Source: Cutibacterium modestum | GTDB taxonomy: Bacteria; Actinomycetota; Actinomycetes; Propionibacteriales; Propionibacteriaceae | DNA length: 64,000 bases | NCBI RefSeq assembly: GCF_008326345.1 | Contig: NZ_BJEN01000002.1 | Coordinates: 496,001-560,000, forward strand | Direction of reading: 5' to 3' | Shown here: positions 35,742 through 44,210 of the stretch, one piece after another | Layout of the letters: the number at the start of each line of letters is the position of its first letter | Numbering within the stretch: position 1 is the stretch's first letter | Position numbers and translations under genes: made by a program | Notes under the pieces: generated by a model | What the model was told of the DNA's origin: nothing | The model's database searches: none | Seen by the model: the letters and a program-made list of their open reading frames with translations, nothing else

Positions 35742-37172
35742 TCAGCTCAGCGACCAATGGGCGCCAGCGGGGGTGTCCTCGATCGTCAATCCAAGGTTTG
35801 TCAAGGTGTCGCGGATGGCGTCAGCTGTAGCCCAATCCTTGCGGGCACGAGCCTCGGCACGCTGCTCCAGCATGGCATGCACCAAGCCGTCAACGACCGG
35901 CTCTAACCGGTCGTCGCTGCCTGCGACGTCGGCCCACTCGGGGGCCTGCGGATCGAGTCCAAACACCGCGAGCATTGCCTTTACACGGGCCAGGTGGTGA
36001 CGGGTGGCCTCGACATCGCAGGTCGACACGGACTTATTGCCCTCGGTGATCTGGCTGAACAGGGCCGCTACCGCCTGTGGAGTGCCTAGGTCGTCATCCA
36101 TCGCCGTAACGAATGCCGCCGGCAGCTCTTGCGACGCCGTCACCTGCTCGCCGACGAGGTCGCCGGCTCGGTCCAGAAAGGAATCGATGCGTTCGATGGC
36201 CTTAGTGGCCTCATCCAGAGACCCCTTGGTGCCTTCGTCAGCGGGGCTGAACTCGATCATGGAGCGATAATGCGGGGCCAACAGAAAGTACCTGACGGCG
36301 CGTGGGCTGTAGGCCTTGGTGACCTCAGTCACCTGGGCAGTATTGCCCAGGGACTTACTCATCTTCTCCCCGGACATCGTCACCCAGGCGTTGTGCATCC
36401 AGTAACGGGCGAAGGGACGACCCGCCGCTGCCGACTGAGCTAGCTCATTTTCATGGTGAGGGAACCGCAAGTCGATGCCGCCACCGTGAATGTCGAAGGT
36501 CTCACCCAGATACTTCCCGGACATCGCCGAGCACTCCAGGTGCCAGCCCGGCCGACCCCGTCCCCACGGGGACATCCACGACGCTGTTTCGGGCTCGTCC
36601 TCCTTGTGACCCTTCCATAGTGCAAAATCCCGCGGGTCGCGTTTGCCACGCGGGTCGGAATCTTCGGCTGGGTTCATCTCGTCGACACGCATCCCGGACA
36701 ACTCCCCGTAACGGGGCCAGGCCCGAACATCGAAGTAGACGTCACCAGAACCGTCGGGGGCGGGATAAGCGTGACCTTTGTCGATGAGGGTCTTGACCAA
36801 CTCGATCATCTCCGGGATGTGGCCGGTAGCCCGAGGCTCATAGGTCGGTGGACGGCATCCCAACGCCTTGTACGCCGCATGAAGCTCGTTTTCGTAGTGG
36901 TAGGCGTGGGCCCACCACGGGGTGCCAGTAGCGGCGGACTTTGCGAGGATCTTGTCGTCAATATCGGTGACGTTGGCGACGACGGTCACCTGGTAGCCAG
37001 AACACTCCAGCCAGCGCCGTAGGACGTCGAAGACAACCTCCTTGCGGATGTGGCCCAGATGCGGACTGGACTGCACCGTCATGCCACAGTGGTAAATCGA
37101 CACCTGACCCTCGCGAAAGGGTTCGAAGGTCTCGATGCCGTGGGTAGCGGTGTTGTAAAGCTTAAGCGTCAC
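35742..37172 (-). CDS. cysS: Cysteinyl-tRNA synthetase
   Basis: 476 residues. HIGH-type motif in [11 protein letters not shown], zinc ligands including CGMTVQ near the N-terminus and CSAMS mid-protein, and KMSKSLGN at about residues 265-272 ([14 protein letters not shown]). It charges tRNA-Cys. First gene of the cysS-rlmB operon. In mycobacteria this pair is contiguous with ispDF and carD; here they are 25 kb apart. Confidence 0.97.
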   Translation of the reverse strand: MTLKLYNTATHGIETFEPFREGQVSIYHCGMTVQSSPHLGHIRKEVVFDVLRRWLECSGYQVTVVANVTDIDDKILAKSAATGTPWWAHAYHYENELHAAYKALGCRPPTYEPRATGHIPEMIELVKTLIDKGHAYPAPDGSGDVYFDVRAWPRYGELSGMRVDEMNPAEDSDPRGKRDPRDFALWKGHKEDEPETASWMSPWGRGRPGWHLECSAMSGKYLGETFDIHGGGIDLRFPHHENELAQSAAAGRPFARYWMHNAWVTMSGEKMSKSLGNTAQVTEVTKAYSPRAVRYFLLAPHYRSMIEFSPADEGTKGSLDEATKAIERIDSFLDRAGDLVGEQVTASQELPAAFVTAMDDDLGTPQAVAALFSQITEGNKSVSTCDVEATRHHLARVKAMLAVFGLDPQAPEWADVAGSDDRLEPVVDGLVHAMLEQRAEARARKDWATADAIRDTLTNLGLTIEDTPAGAHWSLS

Positions 37173-37219
37173 GCTCCCAGGTTACCGGTGGTCCCCGACC
37201 CATCGCCTACCATGGCCGT

Positions 37220-37438
37220 ATGGCCGAGATCCGCAAACACAAACCGTCGTCCAGCCCCATCGCCCGGGCTTTGGAGGCCGCAATGGGTGAATCCATCAAG
37301 CCGGTTGTCCCTGGATCGCGCCCCGACAAGGGGGTTGAAGAGCCGGAGACGAAGTCTGAGTCCACCTCATCGGCCGCCGCAACTGCCACCCAGTGGGGGT
37401 CCTTCACCGTGACGACGCCACCGAAGCTTTCAGATTAA
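37220..37438 (+). CDS. Small unknown protein (72 aa)
   Basis: 72 residues, hydrophilic and probably disordered: AEIRKHKPSSSPIARALEAA, then acidic/Ser-rich linker and a C-terminus QWGSFTVTTPPKLSD. No family recognised. TACCAT at 37208-37213 ends six bases before the ATG, a leaderless arrangement. Divergent from cysS. Coding status rests on position and codon usage only. Confidence 0.5.
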   Translation: MAEIRKHKPSSSPIARALEAAMGESIKPVVPGSRPDKGVEEPETKSESTSSAAATATQWGSFTVTTPPKLSD

Positions 37439-37448
37439 TTGGGTTGAT

Positions 37449-38846
37449 CTAACTTTTCATCCGGGCGCGTAAGGCGTCGATATCGAGACGCGACGCGGAC
37501 TCCACGTCGACGACCTCAGCATGGGCCTCCCACGGGTCGTAGGGGGCGTCCCCCTCTTCATCCTCGACGTATCCGAGTGACGGGTCGTAGACGTTGACCA
37601 ATTCATGTCCGTTGCGCATTGGAGAACCGTCCACTGGTACGACGGACTCCGTGCTCATGGCCTCGTCAGGCAGCTTGGCGAGGATGTCCCGTACGTAGCC
37701 CTGGGCCGCTTCGGCGTGCGGAACTTCCCGCTGTTGACGCTGGGATTCGTACCACCGATAGTCGAGTACCTCGTGGTAAAACTGCGCGAGTTCGCGTTTC
37801 CGGGAAAGTTCCGGAGGGATCTGCTGCACGACCGGCTCGAAACACTCAGTGAGCCAGCGGTGAGCTGCGACGGCCTCGTCGTCCCCTTGGAGTCCGTTGC
37901 GCGCCCGGAAGGTGTCAAGGTCGTTGAGCAGACGCCGTGCCTGAAATTCCTCGGTGTCTAAGCCAGTTAGACGCAACAAGCGTCGCTGGTGGTGCCCGGC
38001 GTCGACAACCTTGGGTTGGATGCGTAGTCGCTGACCGTCCGGTGAGGTCTGGATGTCCAGCTCGGCGACGTCGAAGCCAAGGGCGTTGAGGCGACGCACC
38101 CGCGACTCAACCTGGGAGTAGTCGCCGCCGGCGAATTCCTCGGCCGCGGTGAGTTCGTTCCACAAGTCGTGATAGCGGTCCTCAATAGTCGTCACCAAGC
38201 CCAATGGGTCAAGGGCATCATCGAGCATGTCACCTTCTTCAAGGTCGAGGAACTCGCCATAGAGATTCGTCCGGGCGATCTGTAGGTCGTGTTCCCGCTG
38301 CCCGGTGGTCAGGCGATCGTGCAACTCACCGGTCTCCGCATCGACCAGATAGGCGGCGAAGGCCTCGGCGTCGCGTCGGAACAATACATTCGACAGCGAG
38401 ATGTCACCCCATAAGAAGCCCACCAGATGAAGCCGCACAAGCAGGACGACGAGGGCGTCCAGGAGTCGCATGACGGTTCCTTGACGTACACCAGAATGGA
38501 AGAGGGACCTGTAAGGCAACGAGAACCGTAGGTGGCGGGTAAGGATGATCGGTTCCAGCGGCTCACCATTGGGTGCGACGCGGTCAGTGATGACGCCGAT
38601 GGGCTCGACTGACGGGGTATCGAGCCGCGTGAGGTCGTGTAGCAAGCGGTATTCGTGAATCGCCAGGTGTTCAACGACTTCCTTGGCGGCATAGACATCG
38701 TCGCCGATCGTGATGAACCGCACCACGTGACGAGAGATACCCCGGGGCAGCGCGACTAGTCGCTCCTGTGGCCATTGTGCCAGCGGTGTACTCCACGGCA
38801 ACGGAAGCAGGCGGGAGTCGGGCTTCGCGCTGAGGAAACGGGTCAC
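37449..38846 (-). CDS. DUF4032 protein with kinase-like fold
   Basis: 465 residues from GTG 38846 (an upstream in-frame ATG at 38969 is unlikely because it overlaps the neighbouring gene region). N-terminal half resembles LPS/eukaryotic-like kinases: VYAAKEVVEHLAIHEYRLL (Lys-Glu pair), HLVGFLWGDISLSNVLF (catalytic loop GDISLSN) and AYLVDAETGEL (metal Asp). The C-terminal DUF4032 domain follows, ending in an acidic tail. This family is common in actinobacteria; function unknown. Confidence 0.75.
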   Translation of the reverse strand: MTRFLSAKPDSRLLPLPWSTPLAQWPQERLVALPRGISRHVVRFITIGDDVYAAKEVVEHLAIHEYRLLHDLTRLDTPSVEPIGVITDRVAPNGEPLEPIILTRHLRFSLPYRSLFHSGVRQGTVMRLLDALVVLLVRLHLVGFLWGDISLSNVLFRRDAEAFAAYLVDAETGELHDRLTTGQREHDLQIARTNLYGEFLDLEEGDMLDDALDPLGLVTTIEDRYHDLWNELTAAEEFAGGDYSQVESRVRRLNALGFDVAELDIQTSPDGQRLRIQPKVVDAGHHQRRLLRLTGLDTEEFQARRLLNDLDTFRARNGLQGDDEAVAAHRWLTECFEPVVQQIPPELSRKRELAQFYHEVLDYRWYESQRQQREVPHAEAAQGYVRDILAKLPDEAMSTESVVPVDGSPMRNGHELVNVYDPSLGYVEDEEGDAPYDPWEAHAEVVDVESASRLDIDALRARMKS

Positions 38847-38916
38847 GGAAATAGTCTGCCACTCGCACTCCGGTTGGGTGGTGTGGGGCCTAGTCAGGGG
38901 GGATTCGAGAGGAATT

Positions 38917-40086
38917 TCAGACAGTCGTGGCCCGATCGAGGGCTTCGGACAGGCAGATCGCGAGGTCATTAACAGGATCGATTCCTGGGCTCATCCGAAT
39001 CATGGCGTCGGTGACCCCCGCTGCGTCCCGAGCCTCCTGACTCATGGCGGCGTGGGTCATCGTCGCCGGGTGGCAGACCAGGGACTCCACCCCGCCCAGG
39101 GATTCCGCGAGGATAAACCCCTTCAGCCCGGTCATAAAAGCCTCGACGGATGCTCGGCCACCGGCCAGTTCGAAGCTCAGCAGGGACTCGAAGTTCTTCT
39201 GTTGGCGGGCGGCCAACTCATGGCCGGGGTGGTTGGGCAGGCCAGGCCAATAGACGGCTGTGACGGCCTGGTGACTTTGGAGAATCTCCACCATCCGAGC
39301 GGCGTTCGCGCAGTGAGCCTGCATCCTCACACCAAGGGTTCGCAAACCTCGCAAGGTCAGCCAGGAATCCAGCGGGGAGGCCGTCAGCCCCATCATGTTG
39401 GCGTGGAAGGCTATCAGGTCGACGTCTTGTTGGTTCGCGGCGACCACCGAGCCGCCGATGACGTCGGAGTGACCGTTAAGGAACTTGGTGTCAGAGGCAA
39501 TAACGAGATCAGCGTCAAGGCTGAGTGGCTGTTGCAGAATCGGTGAGCAGAAGGTGTTATCGACGGCAACAACGGTGCGCTTCCCAGCAGAGGAGTGCGC
39601 TAATTCAGCTGCCGCTGCGATGTCGGTGATGCGCAGTAGAGGGTTCGATGGAGTCTCCACCAAGAGCAGATCAGTAGGAGGCTCCAGAGCGGTGCGCAGG
39701 GCGTCAAAATCAGTTTCGTTGACCCAATCGACGCTCAGACGACCAGCGGCGGCCCACGTGTCAAGGATGCGTCAGGTGCCGCCGTAACAGTCGTGCGGAG
39801 CGACGATGTGGCCGCCAATCGGTACGAAGGCTTGCAGCACCAGAATTACCGCCGACATTCCTGATGAGGTGACGACAGCTCCTGCGCTACCTTCAAGGGT
39901 CGTCAAAGTGTCGGCGAGCAACGCCCGGGTTGGATTGCCTCCTCGCCCGTAGTCAAAGGGCGGGCATTCCCCGAAAGTGTCGTAGAAATAATTCGAGAAG
40001 AGGAAGGCTGGCGGGATGACGCTGGAGTGGTCATGGTCTGAACACAACCCGGTCGTCAGTCCCTGCATAGTGGTGGACGTCGGCAT
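38917..40086 (-). pseudogene. Cystathionine gamma-synthase-like gene with in-frame TGA
   Basis: A 390-codon frame of the Cys/Met-metabolism PLP family, interrupted at codon 105 (39774-39772) by TGA. Before it: FDYGRGGNPTRALLADTL and APHDCYGGT; after it: RILDTWAAAGRLS, VETPSNPLLRITD and the PLP lysine in SDTKFLNGHSDVIGG. The stop replaces one residue after GGT, where the family usually has an aromatic (Tyr), so TGG-to-TGA is likely. Both flanks are otherwise intact. The two halves alone would be inactive. Confidence 0.88.
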
Positions 40087-40235
40087 GGCCCCTCCTGTCA
40101 TCGGGTGATTTTGAGGGTAGCCGAGATGAGGCATTGGAAATATTTCGACCAACTTTTGGATTCGCCGTGACGAATTCTCGTGTGAGGCATCCTTATGTAT
40201 GAAAGTCCCCCACATCGAAATGGAGATGAGCCGAT

Positions 40236-40772
40236 ATGGCTGACAACAATACCGCCTCCGCGAAGACCGACTCCACCAAGTCCGACGCCGCAAAGACCGA
40301 GAACCTGCTGGAGACGAGGTCCAAGGAGAAGGAGACCCTACCCCCCTCCCCTTTGCACACCGATCACGGCTCGACCCTTATCGCTGAGCAGGTCGTCCAG
40401 AAGATCGCTGGCATCGCCTGTCGTGAGGTCCCTGGCGTGCACGCTATGGGCTCGGCTGGGCGCCGTATGCTCAGCTCCATCACCGATCGCATCCCCGGAT
40501 CGACCACCAATGTGTCGAACGGAGTCCAGGTCGAGAAAGGTGAGCGCCAGTGTGCTATCGATCTATCGGTGGTTATTGAATACGGCTACTCGGTCGTTGA
40601 GGTCGCCAATAAACTTCGCGAAACCATCATTGACGCTGTTGAGTACGGCACCGGCCTTGAGGTGGTTGAGGTAAACGTCCAGGTTACCGATGTCTACATC
40701 CAGGGTGAGGATGATGACGACGAGCAGCATGCTCAGGCTGCCAACCAGCATAAGAACACCGAGCTTTCTTGA
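40236..40772 (+). CDS. Asp23/Gls24 family envelope stress protein
   Basis: 178 residues. A ~50-residue charged, Ala/Lys/Ser/Thr-rich leader precedes the Asp23 domain (TLIAEQVVQKIAGIACREVPGVHAM, then VVIEYGYSVVEVANKLRETI and VEVNVQVTDVYIQGED). Asp23 proteins bind the membrane through AmaP-type anchors and respond to cell-wall stress. First gene of a nine-gene cluster running to 44148. Confidence 0.9.
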   Translation: MADNNTASAKTDSTKSDAAKTENLLETRSKEKETLPPSPLHTDHGSTLIAEQVVQKIAGIACREVPGVHAMGSAGRRMLSSITDRIPGSTTNVSNGVQVEKGERQCAIDLSVVIEYGYSVVEVANKLRETIIDAVEYGTGLEVVEVNVQVTDVYIQGEDDDDEQHAQAANQHKNTELS

Positions 40773-40783
40773 GAGGTCACACT

Positions 40784-40969
40784 ATGAATGCGTCACGCAT
40801 CGGAGCACTCGTTGGACTGCTGTTGGGTGTGATTGCGGTCTGTGTCGGCGTGTGGCAGACCATCGTCGTCTTCGTGCTGGGGCTACTCGGTCTCATCATT
40901 GGCCGGATCATTGACGGCCAGCTCGACGTGCATGACATCTTCGGCAAACCAAGTCAACGGAACCGCTGA
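40784..40969 (+). CDS. DUF2273-type small membrane protein
   Basis: 61 residues: two hydrophobic helices (IGALVGLLLGVIAVCVGVW and VVFVLGLLGLIIGRIID), then LDVHDIFG. DUF2273 proteins regularly accompany Asp23 genes and may anchor them. GAGG is upstream of the ATG at 40784. Its TGA overlaps the next ATG (TGATG). Confidence 0.85.
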   Translation: MNASRIGALVGLLLGVIAVCVGVWQTIVVFVLGLLGLIIGRIIDGQLDVHDIFGKPSQRNR

Positions 40970-41382
40970 TGTCCGCCGGCACCACACGCGTACGTTCGGT
41001 GCCCTCGCTGGCGGTCCACAACCGTGAGAAGGCTAGTCGTGGAGCCCTGACAGTCACCACAGCGGTTGTCGAGAAGATCGCCGCTCGCGTGGCGGCTCAG
41101 AGTGAGGGTTTCGGGGCTCCCATCTCGTCTTTCTTCGGGTCAGGATCGCGTGCCGACTTCGACCGAGGTCCGAAGGTTAGCGCGGTCCTCACCGGTCGTA
41201 CGGCTGATCTTGAGGTGGAGGTTGCCATTGGCTACCCCGCCCCCGTCCAGGCTCAGTGTGACGATCTTCGAGCCCGATTGACCGAGCAGGTGCCGAAACT
41301 GTCCGGTGTGGATATCGGCACGATCGACATCCTGGTAAGCCGGGTCGTCAGTAAGACTTTGACGACGAAGGAGTTGACCTGA
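40969..41382 (+). CDS. Asp23 family protein (second copy)
   Basis: 137 residues. REKASRGALTVTTAVVEKIAARVA starts the Asp23 fold, VEVAIGYPAPVQAQCDDLRARL follows, and it ends VDIGTIDILVSRVV. Only weakly similar to the copy at 40236. Start overlaps the preceding stop, so it is translationally coupled. Confidence 0.85.
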   Translation: MSAGTTRVRSVPSLAVHNREKASRGALTVTTAVVEKIAARVAAQSEGFGAPISSFFGSGSRADFDRGPKVSAVLTGRTADLEVEVAIGYPAPVQAQCDDLRARLTEQVPKLSGVDIGTIDILVSRVVSKTLTTKELT

Positions 41383-41383
41383 G

Positions 41384-41938
41384 ATGAGTAGGCAATACAT
41401 GTCCCCGCCTCTCATTCGTCGCCCTTCCCGGACGGTTCCGGTGACGATTCTTGCCGTCTTGCTCGTGGCAGCCGGGGTGGTGGCCATCATTGCTGCCATT
41501 CAACGACTCCAGCACGGATCCTTGCCGGGATGGTTGGCCTGGGGGCGTGGTCACATGACCACCGTGACATGGCTGAACAGCACTGCTCTGACAGTGGCCA
41601 TTGTTATCGGCGTCATTGCGCTGCTGTTGCTGATCTGGGCCTTGAAACCTGGGCGGACCTCCGGGGTGCTTCTCGAACCGGGCGAGGGTGCTCCTGACAA
41701 TCGGGAGGTCGTCATGGACAACTCTGACCTGACAGGTTGGTTGTCTCGCTGGCTTGACGAGGAAGACGGTGTCGCGTCGTCAGCAGTGAAACGCCGCGTC
41801 AACACTCTCAGGGTTGACGTCGAGACTGCCGTCAAGGACCCAGAAGTGATGCGAGAGCAGCTCATGACGAGGATCGCTGACCGCGTTGATTCGCTGGGGC
41901 TGAAACAGCCCCCGAAGGTGAAAGTGAGGTTGCGATGA
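41384..41938 (+). CDS. DUF6286-type membrane protein of the Asp23 cluster
   Basis: 184 residues. Two transmembrane helices (VTILAVLLVAAGVVAIIAA and ALTVAIVIGVIALLLLIWAL) separated by a short outside loop, then a cytoplasmic Asp23-like tail (SSAVKRRVNTLRVDVETAVK). This type accompanies Asp23 genes in actinobacteria. Starts two bases after the previous stop region and overlaps the next gene by four bases. Confidence 0.78.
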   Translation: MSRQYMSPPLIRRPSRTVPVTILAVLLVAAGVVAIIAAIQRLQHGSLPGWLAWGRGHMTTVTWLNSTALTVAIVIGVIALLLLIWALKPGRTSGVLLEPGEGAPDNREVVMDNSDLTGWLSRWLDEEDGVASSAVKRRVNTLRVDVETAVKDPEVMREQLMTRIADRVDSLGLKQPPKVKVRLR

Positions 41939-42651
41939 GGGGCCGCGCAAATAGAACACGACTCGCCATCGTCGGGATCATCGGTCTGTTGGTGGTTGCG
42001 TGGTTCATGCTGGTGCGGTTTAACGTCGCCTCGTCATGGGGATGGCGGCAGCCCAAACCCGATGCTCCTATCATCGACGTGCCGAAGGTATGGCGAACTG
42101 ACTACGCATCGTGGGCCTTGCTTATCATCGGCGTTCTAGCCGCGGTGATCGGTTTGATTTGGCTGCTGCGCCAGTTTTCGTCGAGCAATCGGGCCCGCAC
42201 CTACGGCATTAGCCACGAGACGGATCATGGCTCAACGGTGCTGTCCACCGATGCCCTGGGAAGGGCTATCGAGGAGCAGATCGAGGAGTTCCCTGGCGTT
42301 AGCAGCGCCAGCGTGAAGTTCTTCGGGGCCCGCGTGGCTCCCGAGATGATGGTTCAGATCGACATTGATGACCGTACCGACGTGAGAAAGCTCGTTGACC
42401 GGTTGGAGTCTGAGGTAGCTCGCGACGTCGAGACAACCTTGGATACGAAGTTGGTGCGGTTCGGGACGAAGCTGCGTACCGGGGCCCACGTTGCCGGAAT
42501 GGGTGTGAGCCACGTCGGTGTGACCGAGGTGCCCAACGTTGATGATTCGGAAGACAGTCTTCCCGCCAGTCTGATGCCGAAACCGACATTCCTTAAGGAG
42601 AAGTCCGACCGGGCCAAGCCGAGGACCCGTGAGGGGAAGATGCTCGCCTGA
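41935..42651 (+). CDS. AmaP-like membrane anchor of the Asp23 cluster
   Basis: 238 residues. Two helices (LAIVGIIGLLVVAWFMLV and WALLIIGVLAAVIGLIWLL) near the N-terminus, then an Asp23-like cytoplasmic domain (ALGRAIEEQIEEFPGVSSASV) and a basic tail. The layout matches alkaline-shock membrane anchor proteins that hold Asp23 at the membrane. ATG overlaps the preceding stop (ATGA). Confidence 0.78.
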   Translation: MRGRANRTRLAIVGIIGLLVVAWFMLVRFNVASSWGWRQPKPDAPIIDVPKVWRTDYASWALLIIGVLAAVIGLIWLLRQFSSSNRARTYGISHETDHGSTVLSTDALGRAIEEQIEEFPGVSSASVKFFGARVAPEMMVQIDIDDRTDVRKLVDRLESEVARDVETTLDTKLVRFGTKLRTGAHVAGMGVSHVGVTEVPNVDDSEDSLPASLMPKPTFLKEKSDRAKPRTREGKMLA

Positions 42652-42708
42652 AGTGCGTTCGTGGTCGAGGACACGGAAGTTGGCCTCGACCACTGCTAGC
42701 GTCAAGTC

Positions 42709-43284
42709 ATGGTCAGCGGAGTCGACGGTCCCGGTGGCGATGAGGCCGTTCTGGCAGATATTCGCGCTGCTCAGGACGGAGATGCCGGCGCTTACGCTCG
42801 CCTCGTTGAATCGTGGGGCGGGCGGCTGTTGAGATTCTGCCACAATAACCTGCCGGCCACGATCGACGCTGAAGATGCTGTCCAGGACGTTCTGCTCACC
42901 GCCTGGCAAAAACTGCCTGGCCTCGACGACCAGACCAGGTTCAGAGCGTGGATATACACTATCGCCCGCAATCGGTGCCGAGAAGTTATTAGAAACGCAG
43001 GCAGGCGCGCTACCGACCCAGTGCCTCCGGAAGAGGTTGCGGTGAGGATCGGCTCCAAGCAGGATCCAGCGAGGGCTCACACCAGAGATGCCGCAATGAT
43101 GGCGCTGCGAAAGGGTGTCGCCGGGTTGCCGGATAACCAGCGACGTATCTGGATAATGGCCCAGATAGATGGCCTCGGATATGCCGAGATTGCCGATATT
43201 GAGGAATTGCCACTGTCTACCATCCGAGGCCGTTTGGCTCGGGCAAGGGCTACCATCGCGAAGGAAATGGAGCCATGGAGGTGA
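42709..43284 (+). CDS. ECF-type RNA polymerase sigma factor
   Basis: 191 residues. Region 2: AGAYARLVESWGGRLLRFC and DAEDAVQDVLLTAWQKLP; region 4: LPDNQRRIWIMAQIDGLGYAEIAD and LPLSTIRGRLARARATI. No extra C-terminal domain. Located between the structural Asp23 genes and an anti-sigma-like gene whose start overlaps its 3' end, so it probably controls this cluster. Confidence 0.9.
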   Translation: MVSGVDGPGGDEAVLADIRAAQDGDAGAYARLVESWGGRLLRFCHNNLPATIDAEDAVQDVLLTAWQKLPGLDDQTRFRAWIYTIARNRCREVIRNAGRRATDPVPPEEVAVRIGSKQDPARAHTRDAAMMALRKGVAGLPDNQRRIWIMAQIDGLGYAEIADIEELPLSTIRGRLARARATIAKEMEPWR

Positions 43285-43585
43285 AGCTCGCGTGTGGTGC
43301 GGACATGAACCGTGTCTGGGAGAGAGAGCGACGCAGCCTCCTATCGAACATGAGGTCGAGCGCCCAGTTTGCCAATCCGTGCGCACTGAGGCTTTTCGTG
43401 CTGACCAGCTGCGTGACGACACGGTCGCTGAGCACGCGCAGACGAAGGTGGTCGTCGATCCGCTGAAGCTGGAGTCAGCGTGGAGGTCATACAGTGCTGA
43501 CCTGTCGCCGCGACACTGTGTTGCCAATGACGATGGTGGCCAGGTGGAAGATTCGGGAGACCGTGCTGGCCACGATTGTGCGTAA
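43275..43585 (+). pseudogene. Zinc-finger anti-sigma-like gene, frameshifted
   Basis: From ATG 43275 the frame reads EVKLACGADMNRVWER, then leaves the coding frame at a GA repeat (43320-43328). Dropping one GA unit gives ATQPPIEHEVERPVCQSV and FRADQLRDDTVAEHAQTK. The anti-sigma zinc motif is normally H-x3-C-x2-C; here it reads HEVERPVC, with Arg (CGC, 43361) in place of the first cysteine. So both frame and zinc site appear lost. The codon frame after about 43465 is uncertain and may contain a further shift. Confidence 0.65.
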
Positions 43586-43802
43586 CAGCCTCGCCGACTG
43601 CGAGGATGGGAGACTCAATCGGATTCGGTTCTCGGTTCCTCACACCCCGTTGAGACTTCGCATTGGTCTATCCGTCGCACGAGGGATACCGATACCTGAT
43701 TGCGCCGAGAGAGTGCGCTATCGCATTTCAATGGCGATGACCCGCGAGCTTGGTGGTCGTCCGGAAGCTATCGACATCTTCGTGGAGGATATCCATGTCT
43801 GA
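43494..43802 (+). CDS. Small Asp23-cluster protein, start uncertain
   Basis: 102 residues from GTG 43494, or 91 from ATG 43527; neither has a good ribosome site. KIRETVLATIVRNSLADCED and RIGLSVARGIPIPDCAERVR resemble a reduced Asp23 domain, and the end (GGRPEAIDIFVEDIHV) matches that fold's last strand. The N-terminus overlaps the broken anti-sigma frame by ~90 bases, so it might be the 3' half of a once longer protein. It overlaps the next gene by eight bases. Confidence 0.55.
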   Translation: MLTCRRDTVLPMTMVARWKIRETVLATIVRNSLADCEDGRLNRIRFSVPHTPLRLRIGLSVARGIPIPDCAERVRYRISMAMTRELGGRPEAIDIFVEDIHV

Positions 43803-44148
43803 GTTAGAAAACGACATCATCGTCTCCGGGACGCTGCTGACGGGCGAAAAAGCTGTTGATGACCTAGCGGGGGTCATCGTCACGACAGTCTGTAACACCC
43901 CCGGGGTGACGCGACTCGTCAAACCGTGGTGGCGTCGTTTCGGTAATGACGGCCGCTCAGCGATACGGATCAGTGAGGAGGATGGGCACAGTGATGTGGA
44001 GGTGGAGGTTACCGTCGACCTGACGGTGCCTATCGTGCAATTAACACAGGATCTTCGTCATCGTGTTTTCACCGCCATTACCCAATCCGGGCGCGCTCCA
44101 GGGAAGGTAGACGTCGTCGTTTCCAAGGTTGAGCCCAATAACGAATGA
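43795..44148 (+). CDS. Asp23 family protein (third copy)
   Basis: 117 residues. SELENDIIVSGTLLTGEKAVDD, then VDLTVPIVQLTQDLRHRVFTAI and VDVVVSKVEPNNE form an Asp23 fold. GGAGG is six bases before ATG 43795. Last gene of the cluster; a hairpin follows at 44166. Confidence 0.8.
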   Translation: MSELENDIIVSGTLLTGEKAVDDLAGVIVTTVCNTPGVTRLVKPWWRRFGNDGRSAIRISEEDGHSDVEVEVTVDLTVPIVQLTQDLRHRVFTAITQSGRAPGKVDVVVSKVEPNNE

Positions 44149-44165
44149 TCTGAACCTCTGAGACG

Positions 44166-44194
44166 ACGAGGCCCACGGATGTACTGGGGCCTCG
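44166..44194. terminator. Bidirectional hairpin between Asp23 cluster and msmK-like gene
   Basis: ACGAGGCCC and GGGCCTCGT arms with a 12-base loop, between converging genes; no long T run. Confidence 0.75.
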
Positions 44195-44210
44195 TGGCGT
44201 TCATCGAGAG

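Noticed and set aside
38846-38969. Longer N-terminus for the DUF4032 protein
   Set aside because: The extra 41 codons overlap the 3' end of the cystathionine synthase-like gene and show no domain character.
39772-39774. Selenocysteine reading of the TGA
   Set aside because: The site is not a known catalytic Cys/Sec position in this family and no Sec machinery is in the window; a nonsense mutation is simpler.
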